NCBI GenBank assembly: GCA_014529385.2
Contig: CM043944.1
Span: forward strand, 47,718,768-47,782,767
DNA length: 64,000 nucleotides
Direction: 5' to 3'
Source of the DNA: Adiantum capillus-veneris
Taxonomy: Eukaryota; Streptophyta; Polypodiopsida; Polypodiales; Pteridaceae
Part shown: positions 22,204 through 33,319 of the stretch, one piece after another
How positions within the stretch are numbered: position 1 is the first letter of the stretch
How the letters are laid out: the number at the start of each line of letters is the position of its first letter
Position numbers and translations under genes: made by a program
The notes under the pieces: generated by a model
Seen by the model: the letters and a program-made list of their open reading frames with translations, nothing else
Told to the model about the DNA's origin: nothing
The model's database searches: none

Positions 22204-22633
22204 AAGTGTCAGCGAGTGGTTTTTGTTTTCTGCTCGGCAGTTCATGCATATCATGGTTGAGTAAGAAGTAACCTACTGTGGCCACTTCCAATTGTTGTGA
22301 AGCCAAGTACAGGGCAATATTCACATCTATGATTGAGTGTGTATGGCTCAGATGCCTTATGGTTGATTTGGGTGTTGGATAGGACACTGCCAACACTATC
22401 TACAAGGACAGTTAGAGCGCATCGATAGTTGCAAGAACTATGTTTTTCATGCTCGCACAAAGCACATTGAGGTGCATTACCACTATGTTAGGAAGAGGCT
22501 CTCAAAAGGAGAGACCAACTTGGCTTATGTGCCAACACAGCACAGCCTTGCAGATCTTTTCACAAAGGCATTGTCTCGTGACAAGTTTGAAGCTTTTCAC
22601 AAAGCTTTGGGCTTACTCCCCTTTGTGGATTGA
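22204..22633 (+). pseudogene. Copia-2 pol, part 2 (RNase H end)
   Basis: Homologous to Copia-1 4915-5329, with many frame changes and stops; segments such as AQSTLRCITT are the shifted equivalents. It ends at a TGA corresponding to the Copia-1 terminus. Confidence 0.85.
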
Positions 22634-22700
22634 TCATGTCCTCAGGGCATGGCACTTCCCTATACTCTATGTGCCAGCTCTCGTTCACCGCATCACTCCC

Positions 22701-22708
22701 AGGGGGGA
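22701..22708 (+). other. Copia-2 polypurine tract
   Basis: AGGGGGGA immediately before the 3' LTR. Confidence 0.8.
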
Positions 22709-22710
22709 TT

Positions 22711-22938
22711 TGTTACCATATACATGTGGTAGTGATGTGTGTGAACACACTTAGGACCGTCGGGGAATTTTTTCTCTCACTAGGAGGTTTTTTCCCCCGT
22801 GCATTGTATTTACGCCCATCCGCTAGGGCTATCTTATTTTTCCATTTCACAGTAAGTAATACACTCTCTGTTGTGTGCCTCTAGCTTCCTCCGTCTTCTC
22901 CAAGCTGTGTGTGTTTCCCTGCAACCCTAACTCCAACA
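22711..22938 (+). repeat. Copia-2 3' LTR
   Basis: TGTTACCATATACATGTGG to CTCCAACA; pairs with 14511-14739. Confidence 0.92.
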
Positions 22939-23927
22939 TTTGTCATGCAGTTTTTGACTAGCTACTGGTTTTTTGATGATTTGGTCATTTTTTTGTAATT
23001 ATTGCTATGGTGCTCTTTGCAAAAGTTGTTCCAATTGTTGTCAGCTATGTACTGCTGAAATCTCAGCCTTAGGTGGTCAAAAGATACATGGATCGCGATC
23101 CATGTTTGACAACATTTTGGTAGGAAATTTGGTTTGCAGGATTCTTAAACGTTGTAGAGGTCGATTCTCACCCCTTTTTGGATTTGGATCTCTAATAGTT
23201 AAAAATCCCTAAATTTTGGTCAATTTCCATGTTTTTTGTGCCTTTTGCCCAATTTCTTGATTTTGAGTGTGTTTTCAGTTTCAATTTTTCTCCAAAATTG
23301 TATATTCGGTGATTAGGTACGAGTTAGGTACCACCCTAAACCCAATGGTATCAATTTTTGTTCATATAGTCACAGTGATATATGGATCATGATCCATCTT
23401 CCTCCACCAAACTGGATGAAACTTTCCAGATGCTTCCCTTGGATTTGGTTATCCCTTTTTTTCACAAAGTTTTGGATTTTGATCAACTTTTAAGCTCTGA
23501 CCATCAAATTTCCCAATTTTTAGAGTTATGGTCTAACTTGCCAAAATATGGTTTTCCACAGTTTTTGCCTTCAGCTTTTCAATCCACTTTAATGGTAAAG
23601 GTTGCTATTGGGCCTACTCCTAAGTGCTGAGATGAATCTAGGAACAAAAACAAACGAACAATGCAAAATTGAAAGTAAAATGGATGATGGAACAATACTT
23701 TCAAAGCATCGAGAAAAATGCAAAATGAAATGCCTTTCGTATCTCACTGGAAACTTTCTATGCCTCTTAAGAGTAGATATAGCAAGTCCCCGACTTCTAG
23801 CCTCTACCAAGCACTAAACCCCGTGTCTAGTTTCTTGATTGCTAAATTGTAAATGGAACGGATATCAAAATCTAAAGACAATAAAGCTACATCTAAGACT
23901 AGGTCAGTCACCACCTAAGGATCACTA
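22939..23927 (-). other. Gypsy-G leader, PBS-proximal part
   Basis: Noncoding stretch between the G primer-binding site and Copia-2, containing palindromes G3 and G4. Small open frames here have no recognisable content. Confidence 0.65.
23086..23397. repeat. Leader palindromes G3 and G4
   Basis: G3 at 23086-23105 is identical to G1 and G2. G4 at 23382-23397, ATGGATCATGATCCAT, is a perfect 16-bp palindrome with the central CG-CG changed to AT-based symmetry. G2 to G3 is 287 bp when Copia-2 is removed; G3 to G4 is about 295 bp. Confidence 0.95.
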
Positions 23928-23945
23928 TCTCCGGCAACGACACCA
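23928..23945 (-). other. Gypsy-G primer-binding site, tRNA-Asp type
   Basis: The minus strand reads TGGTGTCGTTGCCGGAGA. The complement of the plant tRNA-Asp 3' end is TGGCGCCGTTGCCGGGGA, so only three transitions (C to T or G to A) separate them. This is the PBS used by Athila/Tat-type gypsy elements. Confidence 0.8.
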
Positions 23946-23946
23946 A

Positions 23947-24701
23947 TGTTAGCCGGTCATCACTATTGGACATCTACAGCATAGCTGATTGGCATTAACA
24001 TAATGTCAATATGTAGCGAAGCGACTTGGATGGGAGACAGAGACTCTTTGAGAAGTGAACCTAAGGAACAAAGTTATCTAAAGCATTGGCAAATCTACCA
24101 CTCCCTACTCAGGAAATCTACATATGTCATGTATCACTGCTCTCGATTGTCATGCCATTTTGGCACTCAAACAAAGTCGAAATGCACGAAACTTTAGGAG
24201 GGGGTCTAAGATGTCTAGGGACACTATCCTATCAAGTCTTGTCGCAATCCGGCAAGGTATCAAAATCATGATCCATCATGATCAAGTTCCTATAAACTGC
24301 AATAGAACAATCTAGAAAGGTTGCCCTAGGGTCTAGGAACACTCTCCAATGGTCGAAACATTAAAAAAAAATCATTTATGCACTCGAAAAGTAGATTTAG
24401 CTTGTAGAAAGGTTGTTCACTAACCACAACAAAATTGAGAATGATTACACTTAATTTAAAGAGCACAAGACAAGGAACACAATGTATTTGTCGAAAATGA
24501 ATTTAGATTACCAAAGCTCGAGAAATTTTGATCACAAGTTGCTTGAGAGTACTCGCTCTCAGTCATACGCTTCAAACTCTCCAAAAATTTAGAAAATATA
24601 CAAAGGTGTGTTCAAACTCAAAAATTTGAGTTTTATACCCAAGGCTCATTTGGGTAGTGACCGGCTTACAAGGCTCAAATCTCATAATCAGGCATTACAA
24701 C
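23947..24701 (-). repeat. Gypsy-G 5' LTR (single copy, outer limit approximate)
   Basis: On minus it ends CCGGCTAACA one base before the PBS. A TATA-like GGGTATAAAACTC lies near 24635 and TGTAATGCCTGATTATGAG at 24701 is a plausible start. No partner LTR is in the window, so the outer edge is inferred. Confidence 0.5.
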
Positions 24702-24779
24702 TCAGATTTACAAAAGTTGGTCTCAATAATCACTCGGCTCATTAATCAAAATTTCTCATATTTACAAATATTTTTCTTG

Positions 24780-25262
24780 AAAAATTAATGAGAGTACAAA
24801 ATTGGTGGCTTATGAAGGGGTGGTCGACTAGGAGGTGCCCATCTGATTCATCTACCAACACATCTAAATCATCTTTTAAGAAGTCGTTCACCTCTTTCCA
24901 ACAGAGAAGGGGTAACCCCTCTAGATTGAAGCCTTGTTCCTACAGTCTAAGATTGTTTATTCCAGGCACAGGGGCCGAAGAAACCCTAATGTGCTCACTA
25001 ATTGGGTGCTTGGCTGATTGTTGCATGAATGACACAAGGATATCAAATATTTTTCTCACATTTGCATTCACCTGTGCAAAATTTGACTCAAAAACAGACA
25101 TGCGTGTTTGCACTGCCCTAAATTCTTGCATATCAAGCAGTTCTATGCTATCGTCCTAGCTAGTTTCCATGTGGATACCATTCATAAGAGTAGCTAGATG
25201 TGGACCAACACGAATTGCTTGGCAAACTTCATTCGTGAAGATTAGAAGAGAAACCACAACTA
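24780..25262 (-). pseudogene. Coding-like region of unknown family
   Basis: On minus, a frame of about 160 codons is open apart from two or three stops. Pieces include GPHLATLMNGIHMETS, then QEFRAVQTRMSVFESNFAQV (from 25131), then PLLCWKEVNDFLKDDLDVL. The middle is helical and heptad-like (FAQVNANVRKIFDILVSF), suggesting a short coiled coil. I do not recognise the family; it could be a gag segment or a host fragment. No other coding is attached on either side. Confidence 0.35.
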
Positions 25263-25716
25263 TATATGGCAATTACTCCCACCAAGAAGTCTAGACAGCT
25301 TGCCAAAATTGCCTTTGAAGTCAAGTACGACTTTCAAAAGCCGCCAAAGACCGAGCCTTGTGTCGGATAAGTGGTAGAAGCCAGTGAATACTTCGTAGCA
25401 ACTTTAATTGTTGTGGAAATACGTATGTCAAATCTTTGATAGGTACTCCAAAAAACTTTGAAATAAAGTTGTTAAATACCTGACATACTTTTTTGGAGAC
25501 TCTACAAAATTTGCAGAACTTGCAATTAACTTACTGCCTTGATGATTAGTACTTTGGAGACGAAGAATCTCCCATTGGTATGCACGTTCGGGAAATCGGA
25601 GACCCCCGAGGTGTGCATATGCCCTTAGGGGTTAATTTTTGTCAAGGTGTCCAACCCTTGGGTTCCTTAGTGTGTATTAAAGCTTCTTGTAAGCTATGGC
25701 ATTGAGCAACTAGCAT

Positions 25717-25720
<4 letters not shown>

Positions 25721-25785
<65 letters not shown>
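25721..25785. repeat. (AG)n microsatellite
   Basis: About 32 uninterrupted AG units. Confidence 0.98.
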
Positions 25786-25787
<2 letters not shown>

Positions 25788-27999
25788 TAGCATCTCACAT
25801 AGAGCTTGGTCGGGTAGGCTACAATGACGTGAAGTGCTCGACTTAGAGACAAAAAGAGAATGCAATTTGGTGTGGTCGACTCCTTCCTTCACCTATGACT
25901 AAGGGTTTGTTCCCACACTGCTCTCCAAGAATACCTCCTCCTTCTTCTCCACAGTATGCATGAACATGCAAGCAAGGAGAGACCATGCCTTCACCTTTGC
26001 CAATAATAGCTATGATATCAATTTAAGGCCCAGGGATATGAAACCTTGATCTCCTCCCAACCTTATGCCTCTTTTACACAGAACGCCCAAGCTCGATTTC
26101 ATACTGGATTGGCCCTTGGCCTTACACGTAGTAAGCCTCGATGATCTGTTATGGATTACTGGTCATGTGGTGCTTAGTAATCAATAAACACGAAGGGAGC
26201 AGCAGAGGACTAATGATAGAACCATTGTGACACAAGGAAAAATTGAAGCCTTTCACAACTAGTAGATGGAGATTGTGAGTGAGTGTGATACAGGTTGGGC
26301 TTAAGTCTTTACCATTATGTTGGTTATGGCTTGATGTTGTACTAGACAAATCTTGCAACAAGGCTACACGCTGCGACATCCAAGCACTCTTTGAGTGCTA
26401 ACAAATTGAGACCCTTCATAAATATACAATCAACAACCTGTTACAATATGCAACTATGACAAAATCGGCAGAGTAGCAAAATGCGTTGCATAGTTCTACT
26501 ATGCCGACTCATTTACCTCATGTGACCAAGGCTGAGGCATACTTATAAAAAATAATTACTAGTTACTATCTATGGCACAACAAACTATTTAGGAGGGTGG
26601 TAGGGGTATCCACTTGTAGTATTAACCCCTCTTACCAGACCATTACCTGAGTAAAAAAGTACCCATATGCCCCCCCTAATCATCCTTTGGCACTAGATAC
26701 TAGTAGGGTTATTGTTTTTCTAAAAGATTTATAGAGCAACTAATAATTGCTAAAAAGTGGAGATTTTGAATGAAACTCATCATGCCAATTTATTTAGTGG
26801 AGCTAAGTTGAAAGGTTCAATTAGATTCCAAAAACTTAATGTAGCTAATAGTTTGTGTGATGTAAATAGCCTATGAACTTTGAGAGTAGCGAAATTAAGA
26901 AATTAGATAAAACACTTTTGAAAGATTACTTTGTGAGAATAGTGGGTGAACTTAATTGATGGTAGAAACATAAACATGGTAATTAGTTAAGTTGGCATGA
27001 ACAATACTTTTGCAAGAGAGGGAGAGTTTAGATAACATGACAATAGTTGAGGACCGGATTTATGCGGAGCCGGTCCCCCCTCCAATAGGCATGTGTATTA
27101 TAGTTTCTCCCATCAAGATAGACTTGGTACAATAGAATATTTGTGTTCCTTATGACGTAGGTGATGCAATGAAGATGGAAAGCTTCATGCATCACGAGCA
27201 TAACATAAACTTTGTAGAAAGCATTAAGTATCCCAAGCCTCAGTCCCAAGGCCTCAAACACCTTTGAAGGTGGAGAGAGCTAGCAGGGAATGAGGGTAGG
27301 GAGGAGGAAGAAGAAACATTCCATAGGAGAAAGAATTAGTTCTTCACTTATCATCACTCTTCCTGCTAGCGTACATAATAGCATAGTAATGAAGATGGAG
27401 AAGATGGCAAGCTTAAGCATTGAAGCATGGCTCTTGGTTGGATTTTCATTCCATAGCTAAGAGTGTTGGTGTAGGCTCAACAAGCTTGGAGGAGAAGGAG
27501 ATGGAGTTCCTCTACTTTCACCAAGTGAGGATGTACGAAAAAACTGAGTGTGTAAGAGGTGTATACCCCCCAAGCATACCTCTTGCTTGCATTGGGAGAG
27601 CCCCCCTTTTTGCTCAAGATTCAAGCTTATTGGACCCCTCTCCCCCTAGCCAATCACATGAACCATGCATTTCAAGCACATGGGTAGTCTTTGGACAAGT
27701 GTCCTCCTTACCCCTTTGAGAGAGAGCCTGAAAATATCTAGATATTTTTTGAATGGTACTAGAAGCTCATTGGACCCTCTTTAGCCGAGCCAATAGGATT
27801 CAAGCACACCATGTGGCTAAGCATAGGGAGAGTCTGACATGTGTCCATGTGCCCCTTGAGAAAGGGGGTGCCCTTTGGGTGAGTGGGAGGTTAAGTCAAA
27901 GATTCCCCTAACTTTGGGGCTTTCCCCCTCCTTTGTAGGGTCTCTTTTTGACTCATCACCTTACCCCCCATGCATGGGAAGCTTCTCAAGAACCTTCCT

Positions 28000-28086
28000 C
28001 ATCAAGCATGACAAGCACCTCAAGCAGCTTAGTCATCAAGCAGGACAAGCACCTAAAGCACCTTAGTCATCAAGCACGACAAGCAC
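28000..28086. repeat. 34-bp tandem repeat, 2.6 copies
   Basis: CATCAAGCATGACAAGCACC starts a 34-bp unit repeated at 28034 and partly at 28068, with only a few substitutions. Confidence 0.85.
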
Positions 28087-28698
28087 TCTTTGACAGACCA
28101 TCTCGCATTTGGACCCCTTTACCATTGGCCCGTGTTGAGATAGATCCGTAAGCACATGTCTATATTCGAACCCTTGTTCCCATTTATTATCCCACATTAA
28201 TGATCAGTTTAATATGAGGAAATTGTTTGGGTTGGTTAGATATTAGATTTTATGACAGCTTGTTTGCATAGAACTTACAATAGTGCAACTTATAATTCTT
28301 CGATTGCATACTAAATCTATTTAATTGGCTCTTTCTTCATTTTATTAGCCCTAATCTCCAAAGATTCATGTCTTTCACCTCATCACATTAGTTCAACATG
28401 CAAAAACTTTCCTCTGGCATCGATCTCTGGCAATTGCATCTAAATCCAGAAGCTCCTCAGCTAGCCAGCCCAGTGTGAGCACTTCGTTGACTTGTGTGTG
28501 ACTCTTTTTTTTTTGTCCTTCCTTACCTCCCAGGCATGCATGCATGACCCCTCTGCCACATGTCTCTTGCTTGTCGACTCTTTTTGCACAAGCTGTAAGA
28601 TACCCATGCCATTAACTTGTTTCTCATCATGTCACATGTGCCTTTCTTACTAGTCTTCTTGTGTGTGCCACATGCCATCCTAATTTCTTTCTTTCTTG

Positions 28699-28708
28699 GA
28701 GGGGGGGG

Positions 28709-28739
<31 letters not shown>
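28699..28739. repeat. Poly-G followed by (GA)n
   Basis: A run of about twelve G passes into fourteen GA units. Confidence 0.95.
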
Positions 28740-28742
<3 letters not shown>

Positions 28743-29574
28743 TTTTCATAAGATTTCACTTAAGTTCATTTTTTATAGAATCGTGGGAGACATACTCCTC
28801 GCACATACGGGCTCTTCTTCATTTATATTACATAGAATCTCTACAGATTCAATCGCTCCCTCTTCTCCCTGCACGACATAGAAGTACCAACCAATGTACA
28901 AATTTGAACTATGGCACTGACGTACACTTTTGTCCATCGCCGCTAACAAACCTGACTAGCTGATCTTGATGTCCCTTTAATATAATAAAAGAATCTCCCT
29001 CAACCTTTACCCCCTCATCTAGCTACATGGCGACGTGGCTTTCCCTCAAGGCACTTTATCGATGCCGACAAATGCGGACAATGCTCCCCGTTTGCATGTA
29101 GCACCTGCATCCCTTCTTTTGTTGCTCTTCATTGACTCCCTGCCACATGCAATGGCAGTTGGAAATCATTTCTTTTACATCTCTCGCGATCAAAGGGTCC
29201 ATCTCCTATAATTTGTGTAATGAGCCCCTTTTCTTTAGGATCGTAGGCACATATGAAGTCTATTTATTTCTGTAGGACTATTTACGAGTAAAAATAATTT
29301 CCACGTAGTATGTGCCTACAATTTTTAAAAAAGAAATGAAGATGAGAATCAACATTGATTTTGCCTCAACAATGAAAGAAAACACAAATAAAGGGACAAC
29401 GGGGGGGGGGGCTGCGCGTGCAAGCAGGGGTAGAGGCGCAATGGAGGAGGGCATGAGGCCACCGACCAACAAAGCACCTGCAAGTGGTCCACATGGGAAA
29501 GGAGGGAAGGTACCTCTATGATCTTGATGTCATGATCCCTTTTTTCTAAATCTACAAGTGCCCCATAGTCGCAA

Positions 29575-29650
29575 TGTTGCCTTTGGGTGAATTGGTTAGC
29601 GCCTGCGACCCTGGCAATGAATGCCACTTCAAAAGTTTAAATCCGCATTC
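29575..29650 (+). ncRNA. tRNA-like segment, possible SINE head or tRNA pseudogene
   Basis: TGGGTGAATTGGTTAGCGCC (from 29585) resembles a tRNA D-arm with a pol III A box, and AAGTTTAAATCC about 48 bases later resembles a B box (GGTTCAAATCC) after two transitions. A clean acceptor stem and anticodon arm are not evident, so this is not a functional tRNA. It may be the 5' end of a tRNA-derived SINE. Confidence 0.3.
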
Positions 29651-30235
29651 TATAGCTTGGTTTTTCTTAGTCTTACTCGTCGAGAAACAAGGAAGAGAAA
29701 TCTTGAGAGATTCCAGATAATAAAACTACAATCCCTCGATATAATCCTTAGACCAAATATTAGAACCGCATAGGACTATTTAATAGGAAATATAATTTCT
29801 ACCAAAAAGTGTAAAAAACAAGTCAGATGCTAGGCACTCTCTCACTCAATCCTCATGAGTCTTCTCTCCTGTCACTTTCTATCATATATACACAGATGGA
29901 GAGAAGATGAATCCCACTACCACAACTTTGGAGTAGCTTTGGAGAAGCTCCATAGCCCATCAATTTGCTCAATTGGCTTGCACCTTCCTGTGTATCGCAG
30001 GTGCTTTGTTTAAGCTTTGAGGATTCTCTTCTGATGAACATAGAAAGAGAAGGGGAGAAAGAGGGCATTGTGCATGGCTTGAGCATGGCCATAGCCACTC
30101 AGCATATTCTAGCCATAGGTGGAAGAGAAGGGAGAGAAGCATGCAATGTTGAGGAATTGTCACTCATAATGTTATCAACATTTGAAAGAAAATAACACAT
30201 GGAGTAACCCAAAAAGAGTTCTTCTATTTCATATT

Positions 30236-30264
30236 GAGAAGAGAGCTTCATAAGCTCTCTTCTC
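30236..30264. repeat. Perfect 13-bp inverted repeat (hairpin)
   Basis: GAGAAGAGAGCTT, a CAT spacer, then AAGCTCTCTTCTC: perfect arms with a 3-nt loop, 40 bp before the first LTR-homologous base of element B. Confidence 0.95.
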
Positions 30265-30304
30265 ATAAGCTCGATTGTACAAATGAGTGGCAAGGAAGGC
30301 ACAT

Positions 30305-30448
30305 CGGCAAGCGTAGAGCGGTGAGTGACACACCATTGGCCCCTTTGAGTTGACTAGGATAGTCTAGTTGTGTGCTTGCAGCCATTTGTGGCTCGCACAC
30401 TGTGTTTGGCAAGTCCCAAACCTTCGACACGTGTGGTAGAGACGCACA
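30305..30448 (+). repeat. Gypsy-B 5' LTR, only the U5 end recognisable
   Basis: CGGCAAGCGTAGAGCGGTGAGTG and the following 120 bases match 37093-37236 closely. Upstream of 30305 no similarity to 36563-37092 remains. Confidence 0.8.
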
Positions 30449-30452
30449 TTTT

Positions 30453-30470
30453 TGGCGCCACTACCGGGGA
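30453..30470 (+). other. Gypsy-B primer-binding site (tRNA-Asp type)
   Basis: TGGCGCCACTACCGGGGA, four bases after the LTR. It differs from the tRNA-Asp complement only in the middle. Confidence 0.85.
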
Positions 30471-31007
30471 TTACCTTGCACCAAGCTTGAGAAGCACTCT
30501 GTGCTGCCTCATGAAGCCATTCATTTTTGTCCTTTTTGGGTTTTTTTGAGTTTTGATTAGATCTGTTAGTGCTACAATGTAAATCTTTGTGCAGGTTTTG
30601 TGAGATCTGTTTAAGCTTTGTAATGTGCAGGTGTTTTGCAGTGGGCAGTGTTGAGCAGGTTGTGAAATTTGATACTGTTACAATGTGTAGTGTTAATTAG
30701 TTTTGCTAGGCGTGGGACACGTAGCTGTAGCTAGTTCTGATAGAGCTACAAGGTGTAGCTGCACGCATCAGGCAGGCTCTGTGCGCGTGAGCTCAACGCC
30801 CACGCAGCACAACCTTATCCACAAAAAGAGTTTTTGAAAAAAATAATATAAAAAAAACGCCCAAAAAAATTGAAAGAAAAAAGAAAAGTTAAAAATAAAA
30901 AGCTTATATTAAAAGAAGTGATAGGAATCGGGATCATTCACCAAGCCCGAACTCGAGCCCAACCCAAGCCAAAGCCCTCAGTCTTATGATATAGTATAGA
31001 CACTATG

Positions 31008-31041
<34 letters not shown>

Positions 31042-31068
31042 TACTCCCTCAAGAGGAAGGGAGGGCAT

Positions 31069-31494
31069 GTGGGACAAGTCTTATACATAGACTATTGGGG
31101 AAATAGGGGGACAACCTGGGTAACACAAGAGGGGGATGAAATGCCACAACTCGTAGCTTTAAATATGATAGGAGCAATGCATATAGCTCGTGGGGACCTA
31201 CAATGTGAAGGCTTGATTGATAGTGAAACGAGTAGCGTCTCAAAAGACTATAGCTCACATGATTCAAATTCTGGATCATCAATTGAAACCGACTCTGAGG
31301 ACGAAGTATTTGAATTGAATATTGATGCAAATATGGAACCGAACCATACGGATCCCAAGAGTGCCCTAATTGACAATCTATCCGGGAGAGGAGAAGACAC
31401 GAGTAGCGATTCATCTAGAAGCTCTTCATTGGAGGAAGGTCGTAATCAAAAATTAAACAAGAGAAGTAAGATATATAAGAGGCGACGATATTGA
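31069..31494 (+). CDS. Gypsy-B first ORF, acidic/serine-rich, unknown
   Basis: An open frame of 141 codons begins MGQVLYIDYWGNRGTTWVTQ and passes into an acidic Ser/Asp/Glu tract (near residues 60-125), ending with basic KRSKIYKRRRY. The frame continues after the stop as VHARINEKKSIAEWLINYVG for another 66 codons. It occupies the place of gag but has no Retrotrans_gag core or zinc knuckle. The YIDYWGNR start vaguely resembles the YxDxxG pieces in the gag-like regions of C and G. The role is unknown. Confidence 0.45.
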   Translation: MGQVLYIDYWGNRGTTWVTQEGDEMPQLVALNMIGAMHIARGDLQCEGLIDSETSSVSKDYSSHDSNSGSSIETDSEDEVFELNIDANMEPNHTDPKSALIDNLSGRGEDTSSDSSRSSSLEEGRNQKLNKRSKIYKRRRY

Positions 31495-31949
31495 GAAAAT
31501 GTGCATGCTAGGATAAATGAAAAGAAATCTATCGCAGAATGGCTAATTAATTATGTGGGGGTATGTGATGCTCATCAAAAGTTGGTAAATAATTGGGGTG
31601 AATACCTTCAAAATGTCATGTGGTGCAGTCCACAACCCATTGACATCGCACAGCTAGAAGCTACAGAGAATCCAAAGTTGAGCAGTACTGTAAGGAGATG
31701 ACAAAATCAAGAGCTAGCTCAACAACAAAAGGAAGCAGAAGAGAAATCACAATCCAAATAACAGCAAGCCCCCACATATTTACATCCTGCACCTGAGCAT
31801 TTCAAATCCTACACCACGGAGGGGCATAAGGTTGTGTATACAAAGGCCCAGAGAACACCTATCAATGGAAGTGATGCAGTCTATGATGGTCTAGTGATAG
31901 AGTTAACAGACCCATGTGAGGAGTCCAAACCTGTTTCATTGCTCAAGAT

Positions 31950-33239
31950 CTGACAGAGACTGAGGAATATGACTTAAGGAGCATCAAAGAATTCAAGGAT
32001 ATATTTGTTTGGACATATCATGATATGAACGGTGTTCCACCTTCTGTGGTGCAACACACAATTCCCATGAATAGCATGGCTAAACCAGTCCAGTGATGAC
32101 CCTACCCAATGAATCCTAAGTATGCAAAGATTGTTCAAGAAGAGACATAAAAGATTGTCAAATGTGGATTCATATACCGTATTGAGCACTCAAAATGGGT
32201 GTCTCCAATAGCTATTGTGCCAAAAAAGAATGGGAAACAGAGAGTGTGCATGGATCTCAAGCAAGTCAATGCCGCCACTAGGAGAGATCTTTACCCCTTG
32301 CCATATTCAAAACATGTGCTTGAAAGAGTTGCGGGAAAGGAAGTTTATAGATTTTTAGATGGGTACTTTGCCTACAATCAAATCAAATTGCACTAGATCA
32401 CACAACGAAAGGATAAGATTCCCTTACATCCTATTAGAGTGACTCAACCAATTGAAAAATGGGGTTTAGACTTTGTAGGCCCAATTAGTCTGGTAGCTCC
32501 TAACACTCGATTTTGATGTATTATTGTTGCCACTGACTATGCGACAAAGTAGGCAGAAGACAAGGCAACACGCAAGGTTGATGCGAGGTCAACTGCTAAG
32601 TTTCTCTTTGAGAACATTATTACACAATTTGGTTGTTCCCTTGAGATTGTGAGTGACAATGGTACTCATGTAAAAAATGGAGTGATAAAAGTGGAAGCTC
32701 ATCGCACAGATTGGGATTTGAAGCTGGCATTATCTCTATGGGCTTATCCTACTACTTACAAAGTGGTTATTAATTGTACACCATTCAAGATGGTATATGG
32801 AAAATAAGCAGTTATGCAATGGGAGTTTGTAATTCCTAGTCTGTGGGTAGCTTCACAAGAAGTTTGGGATGGTAACCCTTTAGTTGAGTGTTTATATATC
32901 CTTGAGAGGCTAGATGAAGAAATACAATTGGCTAAAGAACAAGGATATCAAGGTTGGGGATAAAGTCCTTATGTATGGAGTGCGTGACGAGAAGAAAAAG
33001 TTAAGTTGAAATATGTGGGAAAAGGACCATATAGAGAATGCAAAATCACCCCACAAGGTACCATTCGTGTGAAAACTCTTGATGGAGTGGAAATCATTGG
33101 ATTCTTCAATGGGAGTAAATTTAAAAGATACTATGATCCTTTAGACCAAGAGGAGCTACATTCCATTCATCAAAAGAAGATAGCCAAGGCACAAGAAGAA
33201 TTGAAAAAGATACAAGCTCAAGTCGAGGCTCATGAGTGA
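31950..33239 (+). pseudogene. Gypsy-B RT fragment fused to integrase
   Basis: The RT N-terminal part (to 32396) has FKDIFVWTYHDMNGV, SKWVSPIAIVPKKNGK and RVCMDLKQVNAAT. It ends at YNQIKLH with a stop. The palm active site, thumb and RNase H are absent. By 32440 the integrase begins: PIEKWGLDFVGPI, then IVSDNGTHV near 32650, giving two of the three DDE acids. The C-terminal part is at 33006-33239 (KYVGKGPYRE, VEIIGFFNGSKFKRYYDP), ending with a Lys/Gln-rich helix. Stops occur at 32396, 32518 and near 32805. About 1.5 kb is missing at the RT-integrase join, judged against usual gypsy lengths. Confidence 0.85.
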
Positions 33240-33319
33240 CAACAATGTATTAGGCACCAAGGTGAGCTCAACCTTGGAGTTACAAATGCATTTCAAGTGG
33301 AATCAGAGGACAATTTGGT

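Larger units (their letters stand above)
14511..22938 (+). mobile_element. Copia-2: second copy of the Copia-1 family, split by a 3.8-kb insertion
   Basis: LTRs at 14511-14739 and 22711-22938 match each other and those of Copia-1. PBS, gag, protease, integrase, RT and RNase H follow in order, with the RNase H region divided by the insertion 18396-22203. It lies in the leader of Gypsy-G: palindrome spacing on either side of it adds up to the leader's repeat period. I cannot see a clear target-site duplication (tctga before, tttgt after). Several blocks are deleted relative to Copia-1. It is dead. Confidence 0.92.
12836..24701 (-). mobile_element. Gypsy-G: Ty3/gypsy element (Athila/Tat-like), 5' part only, split by Copia-2
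   Basis: Read on minus: an LTR-like block (about 24701 to 23947), a tRNA-Asp-type PBS (23945-23928), a long noncoding leader with palindromic tandem repeats (23927-22939 and 14510-13861), then gag (13860-12836). Copia-2 occupies 14511-22938 inside the leader. Beyond gag the element is lost at the junction with Copia-H, so no pol survives here. The gag N-terminus is clearly related to that of element F on the plus strand at 55949. Confidence 0.72.
25786..30304. other. Unassigned stretch, no gene supported
   Basis: I see no LTR pair, no protein motif and no convincing open frame. It holds the small repeats listed separately (28000-28086, 28700-28739, G-run near 29400), a tRNA-like segment (29575-29650) and a hairpin (30236-30264). 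A minus-strand TGATATCATAGC at 26009-26020 resembles a mutated tRNA-Met PBS but has no LTR to support it. Confidence 0.5.

Noticed and set aside
14140-23397. Repeated palindromes as a CRISPR array
   Set aside because: Spacing is about 230-295 bp, there are too few units, no cas genes, and the context is a plant retrotransposon leader.
26009-26020. Minus-strand TGATATCATAGC resembling a tRNA-Met primer-binding site
   Set aside because: Two mismatches, no LTR ending CA beside it and no coding downstream.
27420-27719. 99-codon open frame
   Set aside because: No motif and Pro/Ser-rich random-like composition; neighbouring frames are equally open.
29312-29627. Overlapping ORFs on both strands near the G-run
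   Set aside because: Openness comes from GC-biased low-complexity sequence; no domain is visible.
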